Positions 51,357-59,748 of a stretch of DNA of 64,000 nt are shown here, piece after piece. Source of the DNA: an uncultured Pelagibacteraceae bacterium (GTDB taxonomy: Bacteria; Pseudomonadota; Alphaproteobacteria; Pelagibacterales; Pelagibacteraceae); the NCBI GenBank assembly GCA_902597675.1, contig CACJYR010000002.1, positions 1 to 64,000 on the forward strand, read 5' to 3'. Numbering within the stretch: the stretch's first letter is position 1; each line of letters begins with the position of its first letter. Below the pieces are notes generated by a model, which was given only the letters and a program-made list of their open reading frames with translations, was not told the DNA's origin and ran no database searches. Both the position numbers and the translations under genes were made by a program.

Positions 51357-52589
51357 ATGGAAGCTTTCACTTATAAAGGAATTTCTGATGGGAAATACGT
51401 CGAGGGAGATATAGAAGCAATAAATCTTGATGAGGCTTCACATCTCTTAAAAGAAAAGAAAATAATAATCACAAATATTATTAAGTCTAAAAAAAAGGCA
51501 GCTGAAAAGAAGAAATCTAGTGGCTCCTCTCTTTTTGGTAGGAGTAAAAAAGTAAAAATAGAAGATATTCTAATATTTTCGAAGCAATTTGCGACTATGG
51601 TTAAGGCAGGTTTACCAATCCTTCAGGTATTAGCAATGTTGAGAGACCAGATGGAAAGTCAGGGGATCAAAGATATTATTGAAGATATACGAAAGAGCCT
51701 AGAGGGTGGAGTTAACTTATCAAAATGTTTTGAAAAATATCCTCAACATTTTGACAATGTTTATGTTAACTTGATTAAAGCAGGTGAAGCCAGTGGTAAA
51801 TTAGATGTTTTCTTACTTAAAATTGTAGAGTCACTTGAAAAGAAAGAAAAAATTAAGAAAAAAATTAAATCTGCTCTAATGTATCCAGCAATAATGTTTA
51901 CCGTAGCTATCACAGTTAGTGCTTTCATGTTAGTTAAAGTAGTTCCAGTATTTGCTAAAATGTATGATGGTATGGGTTTAGAACTGCCAGCTGCTACAGC
52001 AACAATTATGGCGATGAGTGACTTTTTAAGAGGAACAGGTGGAAAAGTTATTCTCTTTGGAAGTATAATTGGTTTTTTTGGATTCAGGTTTATTACAAAA
52101 AGAAATGCTGCAATTCGATTTAGATGGCACAGACAAGTTTTAAAATTACCATTGTTTGGAGATATGATTTTAAAATCTATGCTAGCTAGAATTTCATTAA
52201 TTATGGGAAATTTAAGTGCAGCAGGTGTTAACTTATTAGAGAGTTTAGAGATTGCAAAGTCTGTCAGCAATAATGATGTTGTAACAGACGCTTTAGAGAA
52301 TGTTAAAAAAGGAGTTTTCTCAGGAGATACATTAACGAAACTGTTTTTAAAAGAGCCATTGTTTCCTCCCACCTTTAGTCAATTGATTTCTGTTGGTGAG
52401 CAGACAGGTCAATTAGATGAAATGTTTAATTCAGTAGCTTCTTATTATGAGGAAGAATTTGATACCACTGTTGACAACATGTCTAGCTTAATTGAACCGA
52501 TTATGATTGTTTTTATGGGTGTAATGATTGGTGGACTAATGATAGCGATGTACTCACCAATATTCAACGTTGGTGCACTTATTAACTAG
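51357..52589 (+). CDS. pilC: type IV pilus platform protein PilC
   Basis: 410 residues. Two GspF repeats with the hallmark ILIFSKQFATMVKAGLPILQ and VYVNLIKAGEASGKLDVFL in the first, FSQLISVGEQTGQLDEMF in the second, and three membrane segments (around 170-190, 222-240 and 375-400). It is the inner-membrane platform turned by PilB and PilT. Last gene of the pilMN-C operon, convergent with the anti-sigma-like gene after 22 bp. Confidence 0.94.
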   Translation: MEAFTYKGISDGKYVEGDIEAINLDEASHLLKEKKIIITNIIKSKKKAAEKKKSSGSSLFGRSKKVKIEDILIFSKQFATMVKAGLPILQVLAMLRDQMESQGIKDIIEDIRKSLEGGVNLSKCFEKYPQHFDNVYVNLIKAGEASGKLDVFLLKIVESLEKKEKIKKKIKSALMYPAIMFTVAITVSAFMLVKVVPVFAKMYDGMGLELPAATATIMAMSDFLRGTGGKVILFGSIIGFFGFRFITKRNAAIRFRWHRQVLKLPLFGDMILKSMLARISLIMGNLSAAGVNLLESLEIAKSVSNNDVVTDALENVKKGVFSGDTLTKLFLKEPLFPPTFSQLISVGEQTGQLDEMFNSVASYYEEEFDTTVDNMSSLIEPIMIVFMGVMIGGLMIAMYSPIFNVGALIN

Positions 52590-52611
52590 GAAATAAAGAA
52601 TTAACAAAAAT

Positions 52612-53049
52612 TTATAATTTTTTAGTAAGTACTAAATTATTAATCCACGGTTTATCGCCTTCTTTAAATTTAATAGAATCCATTATTTCTTGAATAAAAA
52701 AAGTACCAAGGCCACCTGGTTTGACGTCATCAATCGCTCTATGTTTAACTTTACTTTTTTCAACTGGTTTTCCCTTATCAAAAAATGAAATTTCAAGTTC
52801 TTTATCTGTGCAAGAAATTCTAACTGCCATTCTATCTTGCGTGTCAGGATAATCTTTATAAGCGTGTTTAACAATATTTTGTGCCGCTTCAGCAATTGCT
52901 AAAACTAATTCTTCCCTTAATTCCTCATTAATTTTAAATTTCTCAAAAACTTCTCTTGAGAAACTTCTTACATCCTTCAAACTTGATGAATTTACTAAGA
53001 AATCTTTTTTTTCAGACAAATTTGTTGTATCCGCCACTTCAGTGTTCAT
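52612..53049 (-). CDS. RsbW/SpoIIAB-like anti-sigma-type serine kinase (HATPase)
   Basis: 145 residues. GHKL ATPase features: N-box ELVLAIAEAAQNIVKHAYKD (Glu and Asn conserved), a G1-like FFDKGKPVEK and G2 PGGLGTFFIQEIMD. Such proteins phosphorylate the serine of an unliganded STAS antagonist and, when free, bind a sigma factor or another target. It is the third gene of a divergent operon after two STAS genes, 9 bp downstream. No sigma factor lies in the window, so its target is unknown. Confidence 0.9.
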   Translation of the reverse strand: MNTEVADTTNLSEKKDFLVNSSSLKDVRSFSREVFEKFKINEELREELVLAIAEAAQNIVKHAYKDYPDTQDRMAVRISCTDKELEISFFDKGKPVEKSKVKHRAIDDVKPGGLGTFFIQEIMDSIKFKEGDKPWINNLVLTKKL

Positions 53050-53058
53050 TATCTCTAA

Positions 53059-53358
53059 TTACTCCAAATTTAAAATTTGCTCTAACTTTGCCATCATAAT
53101 CACTTTTAAAACAGATTTACTTACGTCTTTAACTATGAGTTTAGTTCCTTTCTCTAATGCCTTTTGATGACTTTCAATTAAAACTGATATGCCTGACGAG
53201 TCCATGTACTGAACATTACTTAAGTTTAAGTTTACATTTTTGCCAGCATCAATTAAAGGAAAAATAACTTCTTTCGCTCCCTCTGTTTTATCCATATCTA
53301 TCTCACCATCTAAAAATACAGTGCTAGCGTCGCCTTCTTCTGTTACTTTATATGTCAT
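53059..53358 (-). CDS. STAS-domain anti-sigma factor antagonist (copy 1)
   Basis: 99 residues, a single STAS domain: FLDGEIDMDKTEGAKEVIFP, LNLSNVQYMDSSGISVLIES (phosphoacceptor serine in DSSG) and a C-terminal helix KVIMMAKLEQILNLE. Clearly a paralogue of the upstream gene. Its start overlaps the stop of that gene in an ATGA. In partner switching the PP2C phosphatases would reactivate it and the HATPase would inactivate it. Confidence 0.92.
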   Translation of the reverse strand: MTYKVTEEGDASTVFLDGEIDMDKTEGAKEVIFPLIDAGKNVNLNLSNVQYMDSSGISVLIESHQKALEKGTKLIVKDVSKSVLKVIMMAKLEQILNLE

Positions 53359-53642
53359 AGAAATTTCCTTGCCATTGCTAAAACTTTTTCAACTGGTTGA
53401 CTGACCTCTTTAAGTTCAACTTTAGTGTTTTTTTCTTTTGCTCTTTGATTACTTTCAACTATCACTGAAATTCCAGACGAGTCCATATATTGAACACCTT
53501 TTAAGTTCAAATGAACTTCCTTTCCAGAGTCAATAAGTGGGAAAACTACCTCTCTAACGTTGTCAGCAACATCCATATCTATCTCTCCATCTAGGAATAC
53601 TGTGCTAATATTTTCACTTTCAGTAACTTTAAATTTTATCAT
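53355..53642 (-). CDS. STAS-domain anti-sigma factor antagonist (copy 2)
   Basis: 95 residues. FLDGEIDMDVADNVREVVFP and LNLKGVQYMDSSGISVIVES repeat the pattern of copy 1 with roughly 60% identity by eye, including the phosphoacceptor DSSG. It ends early at AMARKFL, lacking the last few residues of the C-terminal helix seen in copy 1. First gene of the operon; its start lies 160 bp from pilA on the opposite strand. Confidence 0.92.
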   Translation of the reverse strand: MIKFKVTESENISTVFLDGEIDMDVADNVREVVFPLIDSGKEVHLNLKGVQYMDSSGISVIVESNQRAKEKNTKVELKEVSQPVEKVLAMARKFL

Positions 53643-53801
53643 TTTAATATTCTATTAGGCTAATAACAAAAAACATATAAAAATTAAACCCAAATTGGCC
53701 AAGGAAATCAAATATTGAGTGAAATTAGGCAATATTTATAGTTTACATCATCGATAATTATTATAAATTTTTAAAATTAATTAATTAATTAAAGAGGAAA
53801 C

Positions 53802-54284
53802 ATGAAAAATAACAAAGGTTTTACATTAATCGAACTATTAGTTGTTGTAGCGATTATTGGTATTTTAGCGGCTGTAGGTGTTGTTGCCTATAATGGTTAT
53901 ACAAATAGTGCAAAAATAAATGCATCAAAATCTAATCAAGCGGCTGTAGTAAAATATATAGCAGCAGAAATTCAAAAATGTAACATGGGTACAGAAGATA
54001 CCGCAATGGATGGAAATTTAACTTGTCTTGGTAGAACTGGATCTACAATTCAAGCTGCAGCAGTAGCAGGACTTGCTGATTTTAAAAACGCTCACGCACC
54101 AGCTTGTAAAGGCGTTACAAATGGTGCTCTTGCAGAAGGTGAAGCTGCTCCTTGTGCCGGTTCAGGAAAAGGTTATACCACAATAGCGGTAGGTACGGAC
54201 GATGATGCAGGTAAGCTTGTTGTTACAACACAATACGATGATGGTACTACTGACACGATGACAAATAAAGTAGAAATAGAATAA
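53802..54284 (+). CDS. pilA: major type IV pilin PilA
   Basis: 160 residues. Leader MKNNKG^FTLIELLVVVAIIGILAA with Glu +5, then an N-terminal helix (AVVKYIAAEIQKC) and an alanine/glycine-rich globular domain with four cysteines (IQKCN, LTCLG, PACKG, APCAG), the last forming a possible D-region loop. A strong ribosome-binding site (AAGAGG) precedes the ATG by four bases after a run of ATTA repeats; together with the solo position this suggests the major, highly expressed pilin. Confidence 0.92.
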   Translation: MKNNKGFTLIELLVVVAIIGILAAVGVVAYNGYTNSAKINASKSNQAAVVKYIAAEIQKCNMGTEDTAMDGNLTCLGRTGSTIQAAAVAGLADFKNAHAPACKGVTNGALAEGEAAPCAGSGKGYTTIAVGTDDDAGKLVVTTQYDDGTTDTMTNKVEIE

Positions 54285-54308
54285 TCATCTATATTAAAAG
54301 AAAAAAAT

Positions 54309-54734
54309 ATGAAAATTAAAAGCTCACTAGGATTTTCCCTAGTAGAGCTTTTAGTTGTAGTTGCAATAATTGGAATTTTATCAGCTGTTGGTCTTATGAG
54401 TTACAATGGCTATGTATCTGGAGCTAAAGAAAAGACTATTACAAATGTAATGCAACAAATTTCTTTGGCACAAACAGAGGAATACTCAAATAGTGGTAGC
54501 TATTTTACTCAATCCACGGGAACTTGCACACCAACTGACATAACATCAAATGAAATTGAGGATGAATTATTTGATGGCGGCGATCAAATTGCAACTGAAG
54601 CTGGCTACAATATATGTATTGCAAGCACTGGTGCAGCAAATTATAACATTTTCGCTTCTGAAATTTCAGGAAACACTCCCTGCACACTCACCCTAAGTCG
54701 AAATGGAAATTTCACTAGAGGTAATGATTGTTAA
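54309..54734 (+). CDS. second type IV pilin (PilE-like)
   Basis: 141 residues. Leader MKIKSSLG^FSLVELLVVVAIIGIL with Glu +5, followed by SAVGLMSYNGYVSGAKEKTI and a small globular domain with four cysteines (GTCTP, NICIA, TPCTL and NDC at the C-terminus). Shares its N-terminal helix with PilA but not the rest. 24 bp downstream of pilA, so likely co-transcribed as a minor or alternative pilin. Confidence 0.9.
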   Translation: MKIKSSLGFSLVELLVVVAIIGILSAVGLMSYNGYVSGAKEKTITNVMQQISLAQTEEYSNSGSYFTQSTGTCTPTDITSNEIEDELFDGGDQIATEAGYNICIASTGAANYNIFASEISGNTPCTLTLSRNGNFTRGNDC

Positions 54735-54808
54735 GAATTTAACATTAAAATCAATTTGATCACTAAATTAATTGCTAGTTGAAATTTTTTTGTTAGGTAA
54801 TAAAAATT

Positions 54809-56971
54809 ATGGACAAAGATATGGCTCAAGAAGTAATAGATGTGTTAACTAGTAATATAGACACTTTGTGGGTTATTGACTGCGCGATATTAGTTTTCAT
54901 TATGCAGGCGGGTTTTATGTGTATGGAAACTGGTTTATCTAGACATAAAAATAGTATCAACGTTGCTTTAAAAAATGCTGCTGATTTTGGTGTATCGGTT
55001 GTTATCTTTTGGATTTTTGGTTTTGGTTTGATGTTTGGTACTTCTTATAATGGATTTTTTGGTACTGATTTATTTTTCTTTAAAACCGATAAAGCTGAGT
55101 ACATGACTTACTTTGTCTTTCAAGCAATGTTTGTTGCAACAGCGGCAACTATCATTTCAGGTGCTGTTGCAGAGAGAATGAAATTTAATGGTTATTTAAT
55201 TATGACTGTTTTAGCAACGGGAATTATTTATCCAATTGTTGGGCATTGGGCTTGGTCTTCAAGTTATCTTTCAAAGTATGATACTGTTGATCAATTGTTA
55301 GCAATAACAGGTACTGTTAAAACTACTGGTTGGCTCTCAGATTTGGGTTTTGTTGACTTTGCCGGAAGTACTATTGTTCATTCTGTAGGTGGATGGATCG
55401 CATTAGCAGCAGTGATTATTTTAGGACCAAGAATTGGAAAATATTCTGATGCAAACAAAGGTAAGTTTACGGGTTCTAGTTTCCCTTTAGCAGTTTTGGG
55501 TACGCTAATATTATGGTTTGGTTGGTTTGGTTTCAATGGCGGAAGTAATGGTGCAATGGACGAAGCGGTACCTTTAATATTAATCAATACTTTTTTAGCT
55601 GCAGCCTTTGGTTTGTTAACTGGATTGAGCATTTCATACTTAAGATTTAAAAAGCCAGATCCGTTTTACATTATATTAGGCCCACTCGCAGGGTTAGTTG
55701 CAATTACTGCTGGATGTAATTCTATGACGTCAGTGACATCTATTTTTGTAGGGATCATTGGTGCAATTATTGCAATTATTGTTAATGAAGTATTGAATAG
55801 GTTTGAGGTAGATGACGTGGTTGGTGCAGTTCCAGTTCATTTAGCAGCAGGAGTTTGGGGAACGTTAGCAGTTGGTTTATTTAGTGACTTAAGTATTTTG
55901 GATACGGGGCTTGATAGATTTTCACAAATAAAAATTCAATTAATTGGTATAATTTCTATAGGTGCATTTACATTTATATCCTCATATGTAATTTTAAGTT
56001 TTTTTAATAAATTTTATCCACTCAGAGTAAGTCCTGTTCAAGAGGAACTCGGGTTGAACATTGCAGAACATAATGCGGTATCAATTGAGCATGATTTAAT
56101 TACTATTTTGGATAAACAATCAGAGTCGGGTGACCTTAAAATAAGAGGCCCACAGGATCCGTTTACCGCAGGGGGTGTTATTGGTCTTTATTATAATAAG
56201 CTTATGAGCAAACTTGAAACTAGTGAAGATGAAAAAAATAAATGGCGTGAAAGAATTTCAAAAGAAGTGAAACTTGCGGTTAAAGTTCAAGAAAACTTTT
56301 TACCTAAAAGAAATCTAAAAAATTATCCTGTGCACGGAATTAATATTGCAGCAAGAGAGGTTTCAGGAGATTTTTTTAGTTTTTATCCTCATAATGATAG
56401 TATTTATTTTATAATTGCAGATGTGGCTGGTAAAGGAATTCATGCAGGCATGGTTATGGCTAAAGCATCTACTTTGTTTGAAGTTTTAGCACAATCTAAA
56501 GTAGATCCAGATGAAATGGTTTTTCACATGAACAATGATTTAAATAATACTAAAACTGCTGGTATGTTTGTCACCTCCATTGTAGGAGAATATAATTTAA
56601 TTACTGATGAAATTAGATGGGTCAATGCGGGTCATCAACCTGCAATTTTAAGAAACGGACAAGGTAAATATGATCAGTTTGAAAGTTCAGCTCCTCCATT
56701 AGGTGTTATAAAGCAAAAAGATAAAACTATATATAATATTCATAAAACAAAATTAAATGGCTCAAGATTTTATGCTTTTACTGATGGATTGTCAGAAAGC
56801 TTAAATGATAAAGGTGAGGAGATAGGGATTGATGGTTCAATTGGTATCATCGAGCAAAATTATAATAAAGATACAATTAAACAATTAGACAGTATTACTC
56901 AATCTGTAATAGGAACCAGCCAAAATAGAAAATTATCTGATGACTTAACATTAATAAGTATTGGAAAATAA
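54809..56971 (+). CDS. ammonium transporter fused to a SpoIIE-type PP2C phosphatase
   Basis: 720 residues. An Amt domain of eleven helices covers about 1-410 (DCAILVFIMQAGFMCMETGL, FQAMFVATAATIISGAVAER). The twin pore histidines are present at 191 (STIVHSVGGW) and 344 (GAVPVHLAAGVWGT), so conduction is plausible. After a linker (about 410-475) a PP2C domain follows with EVSGDFFSF, IADVAGKGIHAG, FTDGLSESLND and KLSDDLTLISIG. The architecture suggests a transceptor: extracellular ammonium occupancy or flux sets phosphatase activity toward the STAS proteins encoded 1.2 kb away. Second of the three SpoIIE phosphatases. Confidence 0.95.
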   Translation: MDKDMAQEVIDVLTSNIDTLWVIDCAILVFIMQAGFMCMETGLSRHKNSINVALKNAADFGVSVVIFWIFGFGLMFGTSYNGFFGTDLFFFKTDKAEYMTYFVFQAMFVATAATIISGAVAERMKFNGYLIMTVLATGIIYPIVGHWAWSSSYLSKYDTVDQLLAITGTVKTTGWLSDLGFVDFAGSTIVHSVGGWIALAAVIILGPRIGKYSDANKGKFTGSSFPLAVLGTLILWFGWFGFNGGSNGAMDEAVPLILINTFLAAAFGLLTGLSISYLRFKKPDPFYIILGPLAGLVAITAGCNSMTSVTSIFVGIIGAIIAIIVNEVLNRFEVDDVVGAVPVHLAAGVWGTLAVGLFSDLSILDTGLDRFSQIKIQLIGIISIGAFTFISSYVILSFFNKFYPLRVSPVQEELGLNIAEHNAVSIEHDLITILDKQSESGDLKIRGPQDPFTAGGVIGLYYNKLMSKLETSEDEKNKWRERISKEVKLAVKVQENFLPKRNLKNYPVHGINIAAREVSGDFFSFYPHNDSIYFIIADVAGKGIHAGMVMAKASTLFEVLAQSKVDPDEMVFHMNNDLNNTKTAGMFVTSIVGEYNLITDEIRWVNAGHQPAILRNGQGKYDQFESSAPPLGVIKQKDKTIYNIHKTKLNGSRFYAFTDGLSESLNDKGEEIGIDGSIGIIEQNYNKDTIKQLDSITQSVIGTSQNRKLSDDLTLISIGK

Positions 56972-57031
56972 GAGTAATTTCTAAAATTAATTAATTGAAA
57001 AAAATAATAGACTTAATATCTTTTCATTTTT

Positions 57032-58336
57032 ATGTTTTTGTATTTCGTAAGATTTAAATTATTTTTGATATCAATAATTCTTTTGATTTCTACATCTGTT
57101 TTTTCTTCAGAAAAAAATATTACTTATATGCAAATCTTGCAGGACCCTAATAACTTAGATTTGAATTTAAAGTATGCACAACAACAAGGAAAGGTTGGGA
57201 ATTTTAAACAAACAATTTCAACACTAGAGAGATTGAATATGCTTTATCCAGACAATGTTGAAATCAAATTATATTTGTTATCTGTTTTGGTTCAAGTCGA
57301 CTCTCCAGAAAAAGCTAACACTATTATTGAAGACATGAAATTAAGAAGAGATCTTTCTGCTGAGGACTTAGAAACTTTACAAGAAATTGAAGAAGAGTTA
57401 AGAGAACGTGAACCAAGCTTGTGGAATATAACAGCAGATGTTGGTTTTGGTGCTACATTTTCTAATAACGTTAATAGTGTTACAAAAAATAGATTGAAAC
57501 TAGAGGAAGACTCTGTGGCTGCTTTTACATCTGCAATTCACGATAGAACTGAAAGTGCATCATTAGGTATAACTGCAACAAGACCTGTTGGTGAAGAGTC
57601 ATCATTATTATTAAATTTTGGTCATACCACATCTAATCAATATCAAGAGGCTGATGATGATTTTCAAAGTTATGGTTTAACGATTGGTTTGGATACTACT
57701 TTAGGAAATCAAAGTTTAAGTCCTTATATAATTATGAGTAAAACTGATGCACAGCATGATTCAGATAGTTTTTCATTTATGGCAGGTATAGGAGGTTTCT
57801 TCACAGTAGGAGAAAGACATTCTTTTAGCTATGGTTATTCTTATTCAGACTCTAAAGCAAATAATAATTCATCCGACACTACTGCAGATGATACTAATTC
57901 AATTGGTCATGGTTATACTTTTGGTTATGATTTAATTATAACTCCAATAATTTCTAGCTCACTCAGTTTAGGTTATAGTGATAGTGATGCGAAAGTTGAT
58001 GCTGGAAATGATTACGAAACTTATGAATTTGGTATTGGTTTAAATTTTGCATTTCCTTGGGCTTATATAGCATGGAGTGCCTCAACTAGTTTCAATGATT
58101 ATAAAGTTGCAGACTCTTCAGTAACCTCAGCTAAGTTAAGATCTGATAATGCAACTACAACTGATTTAATGATTACTAAAGCTATAGGAGATATTTTTCC
58201 AGCAATTGATCCAAACAGATCACTCTTTATAAATTTGTCTTATGAAAAAACGTTTTCCGAAGCAAATATTATGAACTACGACTATTTAGCCGATTCCTTT
58301 GCATTAAGTTTTTCTAAAGCTTTAAGACTGAATTAG
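57032..58336 (+). CDS. TPR protein with outer-membrane beta-barrel
   Basis: 434 residues. Signal peptide (about 1-25), a short tetratricopeptide region (about 30-125: LDLNLKYAQQQGKVGNFKQ, LERLNMLYPDNVEIKLYLLS) and from about 135 a series of alternating aromatic/polar strands (for example SLLLNFGHTTSNQYQEADDD, YIIMSKTDAQ, SFSYGYSYSDSK) to the C-terminus. This resembles the DUF560/Slam-like or surface-protein export barrels, though the C-terminal strand ends in Asn rather than Phe. It may export or display the neighbouring FecR or autotransporter proteins, which is inference. Confidence 0.65.
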   Translation: MFLYFVRFKLFLISIILLISTSVFSSEKNITYMQILQDPNNLDLNLKYAQQQGKVGNFKQTISTLERLNMLYPDNVEIKLYLLSVLVQVDSPEKANTIIEDMKLRRDLSAEDLETLQEIEEELREREPSLWNITADVGFGATFSNNVNSVTKNRLKLEEDSVAAFTSAIHDRTESASLGITATRPVGEESSLLLNFGHTTSNQYQEADDDFQSYGLTIGLDTTLGNQSLSPYIIMSKTDAQHDSDSFSFMAGIGGFFTVGERHSFSYGYSYSDSKANNNSSDTTADDTNSIGHGYTFGYDLIITPIISSSLSLGYSDSDAKVDAGNDYETYEFGIGLNFAFPWAYIAWSASTSFNDYKVADSSVTSAKLRSDNATTTDLMITKAIGDIFPAIDPNRSLFINLSYEKTFSEANIMNYDYLADSFALSFSKALRLN

Positions 58337-58435
58337 TTACTTTTTTCCTAAAATACCCTTAAAAATTACTTTTTTAGTCGTTCAATTTGAGCTTTTAAAG
58401 TTTATTTTTTTTATATTTTTGTTAGTTTTACGATA

Positions 58436-59689
58436 ATGAAAAAATTATTGTCAGTTCTGTCAGGTCTAATTTTTATGATCAGCACAAGCGTTTTTGCTGA
58501 GGAAAAATTAACCATCGAAAAACAATTAGTTGGAATTGTTGGTGCAATTTCTGGAACTGTAAAAACTGAGACTAGAGAATTAAAAGCTGGTGACAAAATT
58601 TATTTAAATGAAACAATTGTTGCTGGTGCAGGATCTGGTACACAAATTTTACTCTTAGATCAATCAACATTTACCATAGGTGAAGACTCAGAAGTTGTGA
58701 TGGATACATTTATATTTGATCCTGCAACAAATGACGGAAAAATTGTTGCGAGTGTCAAACAAGGAAGCTTAAAAGTAATCTCTGGTTTGATTAGTAAAAA
58801 AAATCCTGATAGCTTAACTGTAGAAGTGCCAGAGGGAACACTTGGATCAAGGGGAACAGAATTTCAGACAATCGTATCAAAAGGTAAAACTGATACTTTA
58901 TTAATTGGTCCAGGAAAAAATAATACGTTAGGAATGAGACCAGGGGCAGTTCTAGTTGGAAACAACTTAGGTTCAACTTTACTTGATAATCCATACAGCA
59001 TGGCTTCAATGACTAAAGGTAAAGCGCCTGGCCAAGCAAAAAAAATTACCAAAAATCAATTAAAGAAATTTAACAAAAAGATGAAAGCCTTAAGAGTTGC
59101 TAAGCTCTCGCCAGAAGAAAAAAAAGGTAAGAGAAAAGAAATGAAAAAGCAATTAAGAAAAGAGCTTAAGTCTATGGGTTTTGAAAAAGAAGAAATTAAG
59201 TCAATCATAAAAGAAAATATTCAAAAAGATAAAGAGAAGAAGGTAGCAATTAAAAAAGAAAGAGCTGAAAAGAAAAAAGCTAAGAAGAAAAAAGCTAAAG
59301 CAGAAAAGAAAAAGAATAAAAAGAAAAAAGCTAAAAAAGTAGATAAGAAAAAAGGTAAAAAGAAAAAAGCTACTAAAAAAGGTTCTAAAAAGAAAAAAGC
59401 AGTTAAGAAAAAAGAAGGTAAAAAGAAAAAAGCTACTAAAAAGAAAGCTACTAAGAAAAAAGCTGTGAAAAAGAAGGCTACTAAAAAGAAAAAAGCAGTA
59501 AAGAAAAAACCAGCTAAGAAGAAAAAGAAAGCGGTTAAGAAAAAAGTTAAGAAGAAAAAGAAAGTAGTTAAAAAGAAAAAACCTAAAAAGAAAATTAAGA
59601 AAAAAGTAGCAAAGAAAAGAAAGATAGTTAAAAAGAAAAGAGCAGCTAAAAAGAGAAAAGCTAAAAAGAAAAGAAGAAAAAAGAAGTAA
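58436..59689 (+). CDS. exported FecR-domain protein with a very long poly-lysine tail
   Basis: 417 residues. Signal peptide (about 1-22) then a FecR domain (about 33-150: GIVGAISGTVKTETRELKAG, ILLLDQSTFTIGEDSEVVMD, GSLKVISGLISKK, EVPEGTLGSRGTEF). From about 220 on the sequence is helical and basic, and from about 265 to the end almost only Lys with Ala, Thr and Val in KKKA/KKKV units, recalling histone H1 or AlgP-type tails. An exported protein of this charge could bind DNA, LPS, teichoic-like or other anionic polymers, or anchor in the wall. It sits between the TPR-barrel and CHASE2-PP2C genes. Confidence 0.85.
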   Translation: MKKLLSVLSGLIFMISTSVFAEEKLTIEKQLVGIVGAISGTVKTETRELKAGDKIYLNETIVAGAGSGTQILLLDQSTFTIGEDSEVVMDTFIFDPATNDGKIVASVKQGSLKVISGLISKKNPDSLTVEVPEGTLGSRGTEFQTIVSKGKTDTLLIGPGKNNTLGMRPGAVLVGNNLGSTLLDNPYSMASMTKGKAPGQAKKITKNQLKKFNKKMKALRVAKLSPEEKKGKRKEMKKQLRKELKSMGFEKEEIKSIIKENIQKDKEKKVAIKKERAEKKKAKKKKAKAEKKKNKKKKAKKVDKKKGKKKKATKKGSKKKKAVKKKEGKKKKATKKKATKKKAVKKKATKKKKAVKKKPAKKKKKAVKKKVKKKKKVVKKKKPKKKIKKKVAKKRKIVKKKRAAKKRKAKKKRRKKK

Positions 59690-59748
59690 TTAGCTAGTTC
59701 TTAATAAGTTTCATTTACATTACTTAAATTAGATATAAATTTCACTTT

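Noticed and set aside
51761-52372. 203-codon minus-strand frame opposite pilC
   Set aside because: A shadow of pilC; no start signal and no recognisable protein features.
53695-53702. TTGGCCAA palindrome upstream of pilA as a sigma-54 site or operator
   Set aside because: No GC element at the correct -12 distance; an 8-bp palindrome is too short to support a call.
59260-59690. Low-complexity AAG/AAA tandem repeats as a satellite or CRISPR-like array
   Set aside because: The repeats are codons of the poly-lysine tail of one continuous frame; units are irregular and there are no unique spacers.
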